This document shows positions 55,104 to 64,000 of a DNA stretch of 64,000 nucleotides, one piece after another. The position numbers were made by a program, and so were the translations under genes. Each line of letters begins with the position of its first letter. The first letter of the stretch is position 1. The stretch spans positions 2,893,001 through 2,957,000 of the forward strand of contig NZ_BNED01000005.1 in the NCBI RefSeq assembly GCF_016755875.1. Direction: 5' to 3'. Source of the stretch: Streptomyces spororaveus. GTDB lineage: Bacteria; Actinomycetota; Actinomycetes; Streptomycetales; Streptomycetaceae. The notes under the pieces were generated by a model. The model did not search any database, was not told the DNA's origin, and worked only from the letters and a program-made list of their open reading frames with translations.

Positions 55104-57890
55104 TTACTTCGTGCCGAAGGTGAGGACCAGCTGCGGAGTGCCCTCCGCCGCCGTGGCCTCGGCGGACCAGATCCACAGCGGGTCGGTGCCCGTGCTCGTC
55201 AGGCCCAGGCCGTAGTTGGTGCCCAGCGCCGCGGAGACCGCGGCGGTGTCCAGCTCCACGTTGTGGACCGCGGAGCCCTCCGGCACGCCCGCGATGCTGC
55301 CGAGCGGGGTGGTGCCGAGGGTGGGCTTGGTGTTGAAGGTCGTGCCCGCGCCGGTCCAGTTGCCGGTGACCGGGACCACCTTGACGGTGTCGGCGGTGCC
55401 GGAGTTCGCCTGGGTGCTCGTCTTGATCTGCAGCGAGGCGGACTTCAGGACCTGGCCGGCCGGGGCGGCCGGGAGGGTGAAGCGCATGTACGTCTCGTAC
55501 AGCGAGCCGCTGCCGCGCACGGCGAGCGAGGTGGACGTGCCGTAGGCGGTGCTCGGGGCGCCCTGGTTGATGTAGGTGTCCTCGGTCGTCTTGACCGTGG
55601 AGACCGTGTCGGTGGCCGCCTTGGCCAGGTCGAAGTGGCTCTTGACCTGGGCCCCGGTGAGCGCCGACGGGTAGACGGCCGTCTCGTCGATCTGGCCGGC
55701 GAAGAAGTTGCTCGTCGGGCGGGTGGGCCAGCCGGCGAGGTTGTCACCGCCGACGTGCCAGTAGCCCGCGTAGGTACCGGTGCTGTTGGCGTTGAGCGAG
55801 TCCTTGGCCTGGCCGTCGACGTACAGCGTGATGCCGCCGGGGCCCTGGGTGCCGACCACGTGGTGCCACTTGTTGTCGTTGTACGTCTCGAACAGGCCCG
55901 TGGAGACGGTGCGGGTCGAGCCGTTGTGGACGCCGAAGACGAGGCGGCCGGTGTTGGTCATGTAGAGCTGGCGGTCGTACTGGCCGCTGTTGCGCGAGGT
56001 GTTGTTGCCGAAGCCGATCAGCTTGCCGCCGCGCGTGGTGTTCGTCTTGAACCAGGTCTCGATGGTGAACGTGTTGCCGACCGTCTGACGGCGGTCGCTG
56101 TGCACCTGCTGGCTGGTCCCGTTGAAGCCCATCGCCGTGCTGCTGCCGGAGACCGCGCCGGGCGTCTGGCGCAGGGCCGGGGTGTTGATCTGGACACCGC
56201 TGGTGTTGCCACCGTTGGAGGTGTCGGCGACGTAGGGGCTGACCGTGTCGTCGTAGCGCCAGTACAGCTGGGCGCCGTCCGCGCGGACCTGGTTCGGGTA
56301 GGCCTGGACCGAGGTCGGGACGGTCACCGAGGCGACGGCCGACAGGGCGCTGGTGTTGCCGGCGGCGTCGGTCGCGGTCACCCGGTAGGTGTACGACTGG
56401 CCGGCCTTGACCGTGGTGTCGTTCCAGGAGGCCTGGGGACGCTGCCACTCCAGCGAGCTGGCGGTGACGGTGGCGGCCGGGGTGGCCGAGCCGTTGCGGT
56501 AGATGCGGTACGTCAGCTTGCTGTCGTCCGCGTCGTAGCTGGTGCGCCAGCGGACCTGGACCTCACCGGGCTTGACGCTCGCGGCGCTGGCCACCGGGGT
56601 GGTCGGGGCGCCGACGTCGCCGGTGGAGGCGAAGCGGGTCAGGCCCCACTGCGGCTTGCCGTTGATGAGGGTGAACTCACCGCCGACCCACATGTACTTG
56701 ACGTCGTTCTTCTCGGCCACGGCCATGACGCGCGGGCCGATGCCCTCGGTGCCGTCCATGCCGTCGTTGGCCGTGGGGTGCCAGCCGAGCTTGCCCGGGC
56801 CGCGCACGAAGCCGTCCACGGGCGCGGGGGCGGCGCCTTCGTGGTTGGTCGGCTGGGCCAGCAGGAAGTTGCGCTTCCCGTCGGGGAACTCCAGCTCGGT
56901 GGAGCAGTCGTGCCCGTGCGAGGAGCTGTAGAGCACGCCCTCGTACGGCAGGACGAACTGGGTGGCGCCGAGGCAGCGGTCACGCCACTTCTCGGTGAAG
57001 TCGCTCAGGCGCAGACCGATGCGGCCGTCGAAGACGCCGCCGCCGGAACCCTCGTGACCGGTGTAGAAGCCGGTGTCGTCGGTGGAGATGTCCTTGACGA
57101 CCGAGTTCGAGGGGATGTTGCTGTACGTCTTGGTGACCGCGCCCGTGCCGGCGTTGACCACGGCGAGGGCGTGGCTGTTGGAGCCGTTGACGGTGAAGAA
57201 GTCGCCGCCGAGGAGCACGTTCTTGCCGTCGGGGGTGACCTCGACCGCGCGGCCCGGCTCGTCGACGTTCGCGACGAAGGGCTTCAGCGCGCCGGAGGAC
57301 GCATCCACGGCGGCGAACCGCTCGCGCTGCTGGCCCTCGACGGTGGTGAAGTCGCCACCCGCGTAGAGGGTGTCGTCGGTGACGGCGAGCGCGCGCACGG
57401 TGGCGGGGAAGCTCGGGTGGAACGATGCCTTGGGGGTGCAGCTCGCGATGTCGATCGCCGCGAGGCTGGAGACCGGGGTGCCGTTGACGGCGCCGAAGGA
57501 TCCGCCCGCGTAGAGGGTCTTCTTGTCCTTCGAGACGACGAGCGTCCGCACGGTCGCCGTGCCCTCGCCGATGGTGAAGGCCAGCTTGCAGGAGGTGGGA
57601 TTGCCGGTCGCGGCGTCGAGCGCCACGAAGTTCACGGCGTTCTGCTCCGCGCCTGCCGCGCCCTCGGGCGGGCGGACGGCCGAGAAGGTACCGCCGGCGA
57701 AGACGGTGCCGTTGGCCTGGGCCATCGCCCAGACGACGCCGTTCGTCTGCCAGGTCGGCAGCTCGTCGGCGGTGAATGCCACCGGAGCCGTGATGGCGGA
57801 TGCCTGCGGCATCAGCACCAGGCCTATACCGGTGCCCGCACCGGCCAGTGACAGTACGAGGGCGGCAGTCAGCCCTCTGGATCTACGCAT
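55104..57890 (-). CDS. Secreted multidomain propeller/FN3/LamG/DNRLRE protein
   Basis: A 928-residue extracellular protein. The signal peptide covers about residues 1-32. A propeller-like region spans about 40-420, with five GG-F/T motifs (FAGGTF, YAGGSF, YAGGDF, LLGGDF, WVGGEF). A fibronectin type III domain follows at about 426-525. A LamG/concanavalin-like domain lies at about 540-755 (YWRYDDTVSPYVADTS to GQIDETAVYPSALT), and a DNRLRE-type domain at about 762-928 (TEDTYINQGAPSTAYG). The LamG and DNRLRE domains usually bind glycans or add structural length. The ATG at 57890 has GGGGGG upstream. It lies in the exopolysaccharide locus but no catalytic motif is apparent. Confidence 0.85.
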   Translation of the reverse strand: MRRSRGLTAALVLSLAGAGTGIGLVLMPQASAITAPVAFTADELPTWQTNGVVWAMAQANGTVFAGGTFSAVRPPEGAAGAEQNAVNFVALDAATGNPTSCKLAFTIGEGTATVRTLVVSKDKKTLYAGGSFGAVNGTPVSSLAAIDIASCTPKASFHPSFPATVRALAVTDDTLYAGGDFTTVEGQQRERFAAVDASSGALKPFVANVDEPGRAVEVTPDGKNVLLGGDFFTVNGSNSHALAVVNAGTGAVTKTYSNIPSNSVVKDISTDDTGFYTGHEGSGGGVFDGRIGLRLSDFTEKWRDRCLGATQFVLPYEGVLYSSSHGHDCSTELEFPDGKRNFLLAQPTNHEGAAPAPVDGFVRGPGKLGWHPTANDGMDGTEGIGPRVMAVAEKNDVKYMWVGGEFTLINGKPQWGLTRFASTGDVGAPTTPVASAASVKPGEVQVRWRTSYDADDSKLTYRIYRNGSATPAATVTASSLEWQRPQASWNDTTVKAGQSYTYRVTATDAAGNTSALSAVASVTVPTSVQAYPNQVRADGAQLYWRYDDTVSPYVADTSNGGNTSGVQINTPALRQTPGAVSGSSTAMGFNGTSQQVHSDRRQTVGNTFTIETWFKTNTTRGGKLIGFGNNTSRNSGQYDRQLYMTNTGRLVFGVHNGSTRTVSTGLFETYNDNKWHHVVGTQGPGGITLYVDGQAKDSLNANSTGTYAGYWHVGGDNLAGWPTRPTSNFFAGQIDETAVYPSALTGAQVKSHFDLAKAATDTVSTVKTTEDTYINQGAPSTAYGTSTSLAVRGSGSLYETYMRFTLPAAPAGQVLKSASLQIKTSTQANSGTADTVKVVPVTGNWTGAGTTFNTKPTLGTTPLGSIAGVPEGSAVHNVELDTAAVSAALGTNYGLGLTSTGTDPLWIWSAEATAAEGTPQLVLTFGTK

Positions 57891-58136
57891 GAGCCCCCCA
57901 GGGCAATTGCCCGGTTTGATGGCTGGAACTATCCGAACAGCCATATGTACTGGCGCAGACTAGGGCTCATGTGAAGGCCCGGTCACCTCTCTTGACCCAT
58001 TGCATACCAACTTGGAATCAACAGGTTCAGCATGGAGGGTGCACAAGGGACATACGGCAGGTTTACCCCGGCCACACCCGCGCAGAGCTGCGGAGTATGA
58101 CCGGAACACGGCAAACCGTAGGGGAAATATAAGGCC

Positions 58137-59150
58137 TCAGCGATCGATACGGACCGTCACACCCGCCAGTTGGTCCTCGACTTGACGGATGTCGGCGTCG
58201 ACCATGATCTGCGCCAGCTCGGCCACCAGGACCGTCGGCTTCCAGCCAAGCAGGTCATGGGCCTTGGAGGCGTCGCCGATGAGGGCGTCCACCTCGCTCG
58301 GGCGCTCGTACTTGGCGTCGTAGCGGACGTGGTCGGTCCAGTCGAGGCCGGCGTGCGTGAAGGAGGACTCGACGAACTCGCGGACGGTCGCGGCCACACC
58401 GGTGGCGACGACGTAGTCGGTGGGCTCGTCCTGCTGGAGCATCCGCCACATGGCGTCGACGTATTCGGGGGCGTAGCCCCAGTCGCGCACCGCGTCGAGG
58501 TTGCCGAGGTAGAGGTGGTCCTGGAGGCCGGCCTTGATGCGGGCCACCGCGCGGGTGATCTTGCGGGTCACGAAGGTCTCGCCGCGGCGCGGGGACTCGT
58601 GGTTGAAGAGGATCCCGTTGACGGCGAACATGTCGTACGCCTCGCGGTAGTTCACCGTGGTCCAGTACGCGAAGACCTTCGCGGCGCCGTACGGGCTGCG
58701 CGGGTGGAACGGGGTCGCCTCGTTCTGCGGGGGCGGGGTGGCACCGAACATCTCGGAGGACGAGGCCTGGTAGATGCGGGTGTCGACACCGCTGGCCCGG
58801 ATCGCCTCCAGCAGCCGCAGCGCGCCGAGGCCGGTCACGTCGCCCGTGTAGAGCGGGGCGTCGAAGGAGACGCGGACGTGGGACTGCGCGCCGAGGTTGT
58901 AGACCTCGTCGGGGCGTATGTCACGGAGCAGGTTCACGAGGGCGACGCCGTCGGAGAGGTCGGCGTGGTGCAGGACGAAGGACCGGTTGGCGGTCTGCGG
59001 GTCCTGGTAGATGTGGTCGACCCGCTCCGTGTTGAAGCTGGAGGACCGCCGCACCAGCCCGTGCACCGTGTAGCCCTTGGAGAGCAGGAGCTCGGCGAGG
59101 TACGAGCCGTCCTGTCCCGTGACTCCGGTGATCAGTGCGGTCTTGCCCAT
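58137..59150 (-). CDS. gmd: GDP-mannose 4,6-dehydratase
   Basis: A 337-residue SDR-type enzyme converting GDP-D-mannose to GDP-4-keto-6-deoxy-D-mannose. Motifs are [16 protein letters not shown] (nucleotide binding), [14 protein letters not shown], active-site [10 protein letters not shown], and [17 protein letters not shown]. The catalytic Tyr-Lys lies in [27 protein letters not shown] precedes the ATG at 59150. It is divergent from the fucose synthase gene and supplies its substrate. Confidence 0.95.
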   Translation of the reverse strand: MGKTALITGVTGQDGSYLAELLLSKGYTVHGLVRRSSSFNTERVDHIYQDPQTANRSFVLHHADLSDGVALVNLLRDIRPDEVYNLGAQSHVRVSFDAPLYTGDVTGLGALRLLEAIRASGVDTRIYQASSSEMFGATPPPQNEATPFHPRSPYGAAKVFAYWTTVNYREAYDMFAVNGILFNHESPRRGETFVTRKITRAVARIKAGLQDHLYLGNLDAVRDWGYAPEYVDAMWRMLQQDEPTDYVVATGVAATVREFVESSFTHAGLDWTDHVRYDAKYERPSEVDALIGDASKAHDLLGWKPTVLVAELAQIMVDADIRQVEDQLAGVTVRIDR

Positions 59151-59438
59151 GGGGTCCCCTTGAAGGTGGTTGCTGTCGGTCGTGATGAGGCTGTGCCTCG
59201 GGGTGGGTGCGGCGCGGGCCGTCTCGGGTGGTGTGCCCGGCGGCCGTTCCGCGGCCCGGGGGGCTGGATGCGTACCGTACACGGCCGCCCTCGGGCGCCC
59301 CCCGCTGGGCGGACGCCGCTCGGTGCTCTTGACGCGGGCCGCCACGGATCCGGTTCCGGCGCCCGGCACGGCCGGGGGCGCGGGCCGGGCCGTGGACCCC
59401 TGCGACCCCCGCGGTGGCGGACTGGCATCATCGGCGGT

Positions 59439-60383
59439 ATGACAAGTTCGCTGCCGCTCCTGCCCCCGAACGCCCGCGTCTTCGTCGCGGGCCACCGCGG
59501 CCTCGTGGGGTCCGCGGTCGCCCGCCGGCTCACCGCCGACGGCCATGAGGTGCTCACCCGGGGCCGCGCCGACCTCGACCTGCGCGACGCCGCCGCGACC
59601 GCCGCGTACCTGAAGGACGTCCGCCCGGACGCCGTGGTGCTGGCCGCCGCCAAGGTCGGCGGGATCATGGCCAACAGCACCTACCCGGTGCAGTTCCTGG
59701 AGGAGAACCTGCAGATCCAGCTCAGCGTGATCGGCGGCGCCCATGCCGCCGGCGTGGGCCGGCTGCTGTTCCTCGGCTCCTCCTGCATCTACCCGAAGCT
59801 GGCGCCGCAGCCGATCCGCGAGGACGCCCTGCTGACCGGCCCGCTGGAGCCGACCAACGAGGCCTACGCCCTCGCGAAGATCGCCGGCATCGTCCAGGTC
59901 CAGTCGTACCGCAAGCAGTACGGGGCCTCGTACATCTCGGCCATGCCGACGAACCTCTACGGCCCGGGCGACAACTTCGACCTGGAGACCTCGCACGTCC
60001 TGCCGGCGCTCGTCCGGCGCTTCCACGAGGCCGCCGCCGAGGGCCGCGACGAGGTCACGCTGTGGGGATCGGGCACCCCGCGCCGGGAGTTCCTGCACGT
60101 GGACGACCTGGCCGCGGCCTGCGCCGTGCTGCTGAACACCTACGACGGCGACGAGCCCGTCAACATCGGCTGCGGCGAGGACCTGACCATCAGGGAACTG
60201 GCCGAGACGGTCGCCGAAGTGACCGGCTTCCGGGGCCGGCTCGCGTGGGACACGTCCAAGCCCGACGGGACCCCGCGCAAGCTGCTGGACGTGAGCCGCC
60301 TGACGTCGCTCGGCTGGAAGCCCGCGGTCCCGCTGCGGGACGGCATCGCCGCCACGTACAAGTGGTGGCGCGAGCAGAGCTGA
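59439..60383 (+). CDS. fcl: GDP-L-fucose synthase (epimerase/reductase)
   Basis: A 314-residue SDR enzyme that epimerises and reduces GDP-4-keto-6-deoxymannose to GDP-L-fucose with NADPH. Visible are [48 protein letters not shown] and the catalytic YALAK in [11 protein letters not shown]. The Cys/His segments of fucose synthases (SSCIYP and [16 protein letters not shown]) are present. It makes GDP-fucose together with the divergent gmd gene, presumably for the surface polymer. Confidence 0.93.
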   Translation: MTSSLPLLPPNARVFVAGHRGLVGSAVARRLTADGHEVLTRGRADLDLRDAAATAAYLKDVRPDAVVLAAAKVGGIMANSTYPVQFLEENLQIQLSVIGGAHAAGVGRLLFLGSSCIYPKLAPQPIREDALLTGPLEPTNEAYALAKIAGIVQVQSYRKQYGASYISAMPTNLYGPGDNFDLETSHVLPALVRRFHEAAAEGRDEVTLWGSGTPRREFLHVDDLAAACAVLLNTYDGDEPVNIGCGEDLTIRELAETVAEVTGFRGRLAWDTSKPDGTPRKLLDVSRLTSLGWKPAVPLRDGIAATYKWWREQS

Positions 60384-60405
60384 TCGCACAGGCGGCCCAG
60401 GTCCC

Positions 60406-61881
60406 TCAGTATGCTCCGCGACCGTCTACGACGGCGCGGAGCGTACGGCCCATCACGTCGACATCGCTGGTGAAGGACCAGTTGTCGACGTACTGCAGGT
60501 CAAGCTGGATCGTCTCGTCCCACGACAGGTCGGACCTTCCGCTGATCTGCCACAGTCCCGTCATCCCGGGCCGCACGGTGAGCCGGCGCAGCTCGACCTC
60601 GTCGTACTCCGCCACCTCCTCCGGAAGCGGCGGACGCGGGCCGACCAGCGACATGTTGCCGATCAGTACGTTGACGAGCTGCGGCAGCTCGTCCAGCGAC
60701 GTGCGGCGCAGCAGCCGGCCCACCCGGGTCACCCGGGGGTCGCGGCGCATCTTGAACATCAGGCCGTCGTTCTCGTTGGACCCGGACAGCTCGGCCTTGA
60801 GCGCGTCGGCGTCCACCACCATCGTGCGGAACTTCCACATGACGAACGGGACCCCGTCGCGCCCGATCCGCCGCTGCCGGTAGAAGGCCGGGCCGCGCGA
60901 ACCGAGGCGTATGGCCAGGACGATCCCCAGGAGGACCGGGGAGAGCAGCAGCAGTCCGGCCGCGGCTCCGACCCGGTCCAGGGCGGACTTGAGCAGGGTC
61001 TGCACCCCGCGGCTGACGGGCGGCGCCACCCGCAGTACGGCGAGCCCGCCCGCGGACAGGGTCTCCAGCCGCTTGACGGAGACCTCCACCAGCCCGGGGA
61101 AGACGGCGAGTTCCAGACCCGTGTCGTGCAGGGCCCAGGCGATGCGGCGCAGCCGCTCCCCCGTGATCCGTACGCCGGGGGCCACCAGCACCAGGTCGGC
61201 GTGATGGCTGGCGACGGCGCCGAGCACGGCCGCGGAGTCGCCGTTCGGGGCCTCGGGGGCCGATCCGTCGAGCCGCGCCGCCACGGGCACGCCGCTGGCG
61301 AGCGGCCCGGCGCCGACCGGGACCACGCCGACGACGACGTAGGGGTGGTCGGTGCGGGCGGCGAGGTGCGCGATGACGTCCTCGGCCGCGTCGGGCTCGC
61401 CGACGACGAGGACCCGGCTGACGGCCTGGGCCTCGCGGCGGGCGGCCGAGAGGTGGCGGTACGTCAGTTTGTGGACGGCGATGGTGATGAGCAGAGCGGG
61501 CAGCAGGGCCCCGAGGGCGGACAGCCGGGGGGTGGCCTCTTCGGTCACCACACGCGCCACGGCCAGGACGCCGATCAGAATCAGCCAGTCGTGTACGACG
61601 GGCAGCACACCGCGGGACTCCCCGAGGGCCCGGGTCGCGTAGCGCCGGCGCAGCGCCTGCACCCCGGTCCACGCCACGGCGGCGGCCAGGGCGCAGTAGA
61701 CGGGCCGGACCTGCTGCGCGGCGTCGAAGACGAGTCCTACGGGGACGGCGGCGCCGAAGAAGTCGGCGGCGACGGCGGCCGGGCGGTACCAGCGGGCCTT
61801 GTCCCCGAGGCGCCGTGCGGGCGCAAGGGGCTCCCTGGCCGCCACGGCCACTCTTTGCGCAGGAATATGGACATGCCTCAT
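60406..61881 (-). CDS. Exopolysaccharide polyprenyl glycosylphosphotransferase (WbaP/WcaJ-like)
   Basis: A 491-residue initiating enzyme that transfers a sugar-1-phosphate to undecaprenyl phosphate. The N-terminal half has four transmembrane helices and a Rossmann-like CoA-binding-type domain ([20 protein letters not shown]). The C-terminal bacterial sugar transferase domain has [48 protein letters not shown] and [16 protein letters not shown], all diagnostic. The ATG at 61881 has AGGGGGG three bases upstream. It ends 22 bp from the convergent fucose synthase gene. It defines the first step of the polymer in this locus. Confidence 0.92.
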   Translation of the reverse strand: MRHVHIPAQRVAVAAREPLAPARRLGDKARWYRPAAVAADFFGAAVPVGLVFDAAQQVRPVYCALAAAVAWTGVQALRRRYATRALGESRGVLPVVHDWLILIGVLAVARVVTEEATPRLSALGALLPALLITIAVHKLTYRHLSAARREAQAVSRVLVVGEPDAAEDVIAHLAARTDHPYVVVGVVPVGAGPLASGVPVAARLDGSAPEAPNGDSAAVLGAVASHHADLVLVAPGVRITGERLRRIAWALHDTGLELAVFPGLVEVSVKRLETLSAGGLAVLRVAPPVSRGVQTLLKSALDRVGAAAGLLLLSPVLLGIVLAIRLGSRGPAFYRQRRIGRDGVPFVMWKFRTMVVDADALKAELSGSNENDGLMFKMRRDPRVTRVGRLLRRTSLDELPQLVNVLIGNMSLVGPRPPLPEEVAEYDEVELRRLTVRPGMTGLWQISGRSDLSWDETIQLDLQYVDNWSFTSDVDVMGRTLRAVVDGRGAY

Positions 61882-62050
61882 GGGCCCCCCTGGCACGTGG
61901 TCTATGACAGTGGCGGGTGTCCATCGCTTCCCCTGGCAACGAACATCTGCCGCACCGGGAAACAGTACGACAAACACCCGTACGGTAAATGCCGTTTGGG
62001 TCAACGCAGCCTCTTGTTGCGCAAGTGTTAGCAACCGGTACCAGGCGTTC

Positions 62051-62124
62051 CGGATGCCGGACGGTGCAGCGCACCCGCGCAGGCGAATGGTCCGGATAAC
62101 GGATACGCATCTTCGGACAACGGA
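62051..62124 (+). promoter_or_regulatory. Phased CGGA-N3-CGGA direct repeats upstream of the protease gene
   Basis: Three related elements, CGGATGCCGGA (62051-62061), CGGATAACGGA (62093-62103) and CGGACAACGGA (62114-62124), start 42 and 21 bp apart. Those are exact multiples of two helical turns, so all would lie on the same DNA face. They lie upstream of the candidate promoter of the metalloprotease gene. Use as activator binding sites is inferred. Confidence 0.45.
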
Positions 62125-62153
62125 CTGTTTCCGGCCAACCTTTTGACGCGCCC

Positions 62154-62182
62154 CTGACATCTGCGGCTGCGAGTGGCAATCT
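62154..62182 (+). promoter_or_regulatory. Candidate promoter of metalloprotease gene
   Basis: CTGACA (62154-62159), a 17-bp spacer and CAATCT (62177-62182) lie about 80 bp upstream of the protease start. The match is moderate and the start site is not proven. Confidence 0.4.
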
Positions 62183-62263
62183 TCGACCGTTCATCGCACC
62201 AGCCCTGTTCTGCCCGGAGGCCCACCCAGCCATCCGGAACCCCCCTTGCAGAAGGAGTCTGCG

Positions 62264-64000
62264 TTGAGGTCCACCCCCCAGAGGCGTGCCACCGCGGCCG
62301 GCGCGCTCGTTGCCGCGGCTGCTCTGCTCGCCGTAGGCATACAGACCGGCACCGCTACCGCCGACGCCACCGCGTCACAGGCACCCACGGCCTCCCAGCC
62401 CAACCCGGGCGCGGCCAACCGCGCACTGAGCGCGTCGGAGCGTGCGACGCTCCTGGCCGAGGCCAACTCGACCACCGCGCAGGCCGCCAAGGCCCTCGGC
62501 CTCGGCAGCGGCGAGAAGCTCGTGGTCCGCGACGTCGTCCAGGACGCGGACGGCACCACGCACACCACCTACGAGCGCACCTACGACGGCCTCCCGGTCC
62601 TCGGTGGTGACCTCACCGTCCACGCCAAGGGCGGCGTCACCAAGAGCGTGACCAAGGCGACCAACCACGAGATCAAGGTCGCGGACACCAGCGCCGCCGT
62701 CACCCCGGCGGCCGCCGAGAGCCAGGCCGTCTCCGCCGCGAACGCCGGGGGCTCCAAGGAGGCCAAGGCCTCCAAGGGCGCCCGCAAGGTGATCTGGGCG
62801 GCCGAAGGCGCTCCGGTCCTCGCGTTCGAGACCGTCGTCGGCGGCCTCCAGCACGACGGCACGCCGAACGAGCTCCACGTGGTGACCAACGCCAAGACCG
62901 GCGCCAAGATCACCGAGTGGCAGGCCATCGAGACCGGCACCGGCAACACGATGTACAGCGGCCAGGTGACCCTCGGGACCACCCAGTCGGGCTCCACCTG
63001 GAACCTGACCGACGCCGCGCGCGGTGGCCACAAGACCTACAACCTCAACCGCGGCACCGGATCCGGCACCGGCACGCTGTTCTCCGGCCCGGACGACATC
63101 TGGGGCAACAACCAGGCGTCCAACCTGGAGACGGCCGGCGCGGACGCGCACTACGGCGCCGCCGCCACGTGGGACTACTACAAGAACGTGCACGGCCGCA
63201 ACGGCCTGCGCAACGACGGCGTGGCCCCGTACAGCCGGGTCCACTACGGCAACGCCTACGTCAACGCCTTCTGGAGCGACTCCTGCTTCTGCATGACGTA
63301 CGGCGACGGTGAGGGCAACAACAAGCCCCTCACCTCCACCGACGTGGCCGCGCACGAGATGACCCACGGTCTGACCTCGGTCACCGGCAACATGACCTAC
63401 AGCGGTGAGCCCGGCGGTCTGAACGAGGCGACCTCGGACATCATGGCCGCGGCCGTCGAGTTCTACGCCAACAACCCGCAGGACGTCGGCGACTACCTGG
63501 TCGGCGAGAAGATCGACATCAACGGCGACGGCACCCCGCTGCGCTACATGGACAAGCCGAGCAAGGACGGCGCGTCCAAGGACAGCTGGTACTCGGGCCT
63601 CGGCGGCATCGACGTCCACTACTCCTCGGGCCCGGCCAACCACTGGTACTACCTGGCCTCCGAGGGCTCGGGCGCCAAGGTCATCAACGGCGTGAGCTAC
63701 AACTCGCCGACCGCGGACGGCCTGCCCGTCACCGCGATCGGCCGTGACGCCGCCTCGAAGATCTGGTTCCGTGCGCTGACGGTGGGCTACTTCAAGTCGA
63801 CGACCAACTACGCCGACGCCCGCGTCCAGACCCTGAAGGCCGCGGCCGACCTCTACGGCCAGGGCTCGACGGTCTACAACAACGTCGCCAACGCGTGGGC
63901 CGGCATCGCCGTCGGATCCCGCATCTCCAACGGCGTCTCGGTCACCCCGATCGCCAACCAGAACACCGTCACGGGCAGTGCGGTCAGCCTGCAGGTCCAG
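62264..64000 (+). CDS. Secreted M4-family (thermolysin-like) zinc metalloprotease, 3' end outside window
   Basis: At least 579 codons. The start is TTG 62264 with AAGGAG six bases upstream. A signal peptide covers about residues 1-33, followed by an FTP/PepSY propeptide (about 45-220). The catalytic domain contains AAHEMTHGLTSV (H364, E365, H368) and GGLNEATSDIM (E388), the HExxH plus Glu zinc ligands of M4 enzymes. SGPANHWYYLASEGSG and the terminal DYxxARxQTLKAA region complete the family fold. The final VSVTPIANQNTVTGSAVSLQVQ looks like the start of a putative Ig-like C-terminal domain. It digests extracellular protein. The stop lies beyond the window. Confidence 0.93.
   Translation, partial: MRSTPQRRATAAGALVAAAALLAVGIQTGTATADATASQAPTASQPNPGAANRALSASERATLLAEANSTTAQAAKALGLGSGEKLVVRDVVQDADGTTHTTYERTYDGLPVLGGDLTVHAKGGVTKSVTKATNHEIKVADTSAAVTPAAAESQAVSAANAGGSKEAKASKGARKVIWAAEGAPVLAFETVVGGLQHDGTPNELHVVTNAKTGAKITEWQAIETGTGNTMYSGQVTLGTTQSGSTWNLTDAARGGHKTYNLNRGTGSGTGTLFSGPDDIWGNNQASNLETAGADAHYGAAATWDYYKNVHGRNGLRNDGVAPYSRVHYGNAYVNAFWSDSCFCMTYGDGEGNNKPLTSTDVAAHEMTHGLTSVTGNMTYSGEPGGLNEATSDIMAAAVEFYANNPQDVGDYLVGEKIDINGDGTPLRYMDKPSKDGASKDSWYSGLGGIDVHYSSGPANHWYYLASEGSGAKVINGVSYNSPTADGLPVTAIGRDAASKIWFRALTVGYFKSTTNYADARVQTLKAAADLYGQGSTVYNNVANAWAGIAVGSRISNGVSVTPIANQNTVTGSAVSLQVQ

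Larger units (their letters stand above)
61882..62263. other. Divergent regulatory region, no gene seen
   Basis: A 382-bp region between the glycosylphosphotransferase and the metalloprotease genes. It contains the phased CGGA repeats and the protease promoter listed separately. On the other strand a TTGACC element near 61,998 could belong to the transferase promoter. No coding frame with Streptomyces-like codon use was found. Confidence 0.55.

Overview
The window is chromosomal DNA from a Streptomyces-like actinomycete. The evidence is very high GC with strong G/C bias at third codon positions, frequent GTG and some TTG starts behind GGAGG-type ribosome binding sites, a small EF-hand calcium-binding protein, a bldK-like peptide transporter gene order, and long GC-rich hairpin terminators. 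From memory, the gene order from ligA through mnmA, the oligopeptide transporter, gcvT-gcvH-glyA-sdaA, glgX and a polysaccharide locus matches the core region SCO5494 down to about SCO5450 of S. coelicolor. This recollection was not checked. I see no rRNA, tRNA, CRISPR array, insertion sequence or prophage.

Layout. 1-6,950: the 5' part of ligA, a short-chain dehydrogenase/MetE-like pair, two little-known genes, and a GlxA-type AraC regulator divergent from a quinone oxidoreductase-like gene. 6,963-10,393: a large XRE-NACHT-transmembrane protein divergent from a secreted PE-PPE-type hydrolase. 10,490-13,524: the tRNA 2-thiouridylase mnmA and a cysteine desulfurase, separated by an amidase on the opposite strand. 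13,628-15,189: a thioesterase and a TRIC-type channel. 15,441-21,694: a five-gene oligopeptide ABC transporter. 22,143-29,603: serine/glycine metabolism, with two SseB-family genes, a P-loop protein, a tandem glycine riboswitch, gcvT, gcvH, glyA and sdaA.

29,766-37,267: mixed small genes, namely a secreted AMIN-like protein, a DHFR-family reductase, a flavodoxin-like protein divergent from a PadR regulator, the EF-hand protein, a YVTN propeller/polysaccharide deacetylase lipoprotein pair, a histidine-kinase-type ATPase and an enoyl-CoA hydratase. 37,355-42,463: a cell-surface island in which two paralogous L,D-transpeptidase lipoproteins flank a secreted choice-of-anchor-A protein. That protein has three SpaA-type domains and a His/Lys-rich tail with no sortase signal. 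42,637-44,946: glgX.

45,063-61,881: a polysaccharide locus. It holds a CDP-alcohol transferase, a cytidylyltransferase, two glycosyltransferases, a Wzz-like protein with a degenerate kinase domain, a flippase, a polymerase-like membrane protein, an acetyltransferase, GDP-mannose dehydratase, GDP-fucose synthase and an initiating polyprenyl-phosphate glycosylphosphotransferase. A large secreted propeller/FN3/LamG/DNRLRE protein and a lipoprotein sit inside it. 62,264 to the end: the 5' part of a secreted thermolysin-family protease, behind a promoter carrying helically phased CGGA-N3-CGGA repeats.

How they work together. The riboswitch operon senses glycine and feeds it through the cleavage system and serine hydroxymethyltransferase, with serine deaminase removing the serine product. 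MnmA receives sulfur from a cysteine desulfurase. The polysaccharide locus encodes enough steps for a Wzx/Wzy-type, probably fucose-containing exopolymer. The adjacent cell-surface island suggests cell-envelope proteins and their attachment or cross-linking. The strongest candidates for new biology are the transpeptidase-flanked SpaA protein with its His/Lys tail, the XRE-NACHT membrane protein, the kinase-dead-looking Wzz protein, and the SseB pair beside serine/glycine genes.
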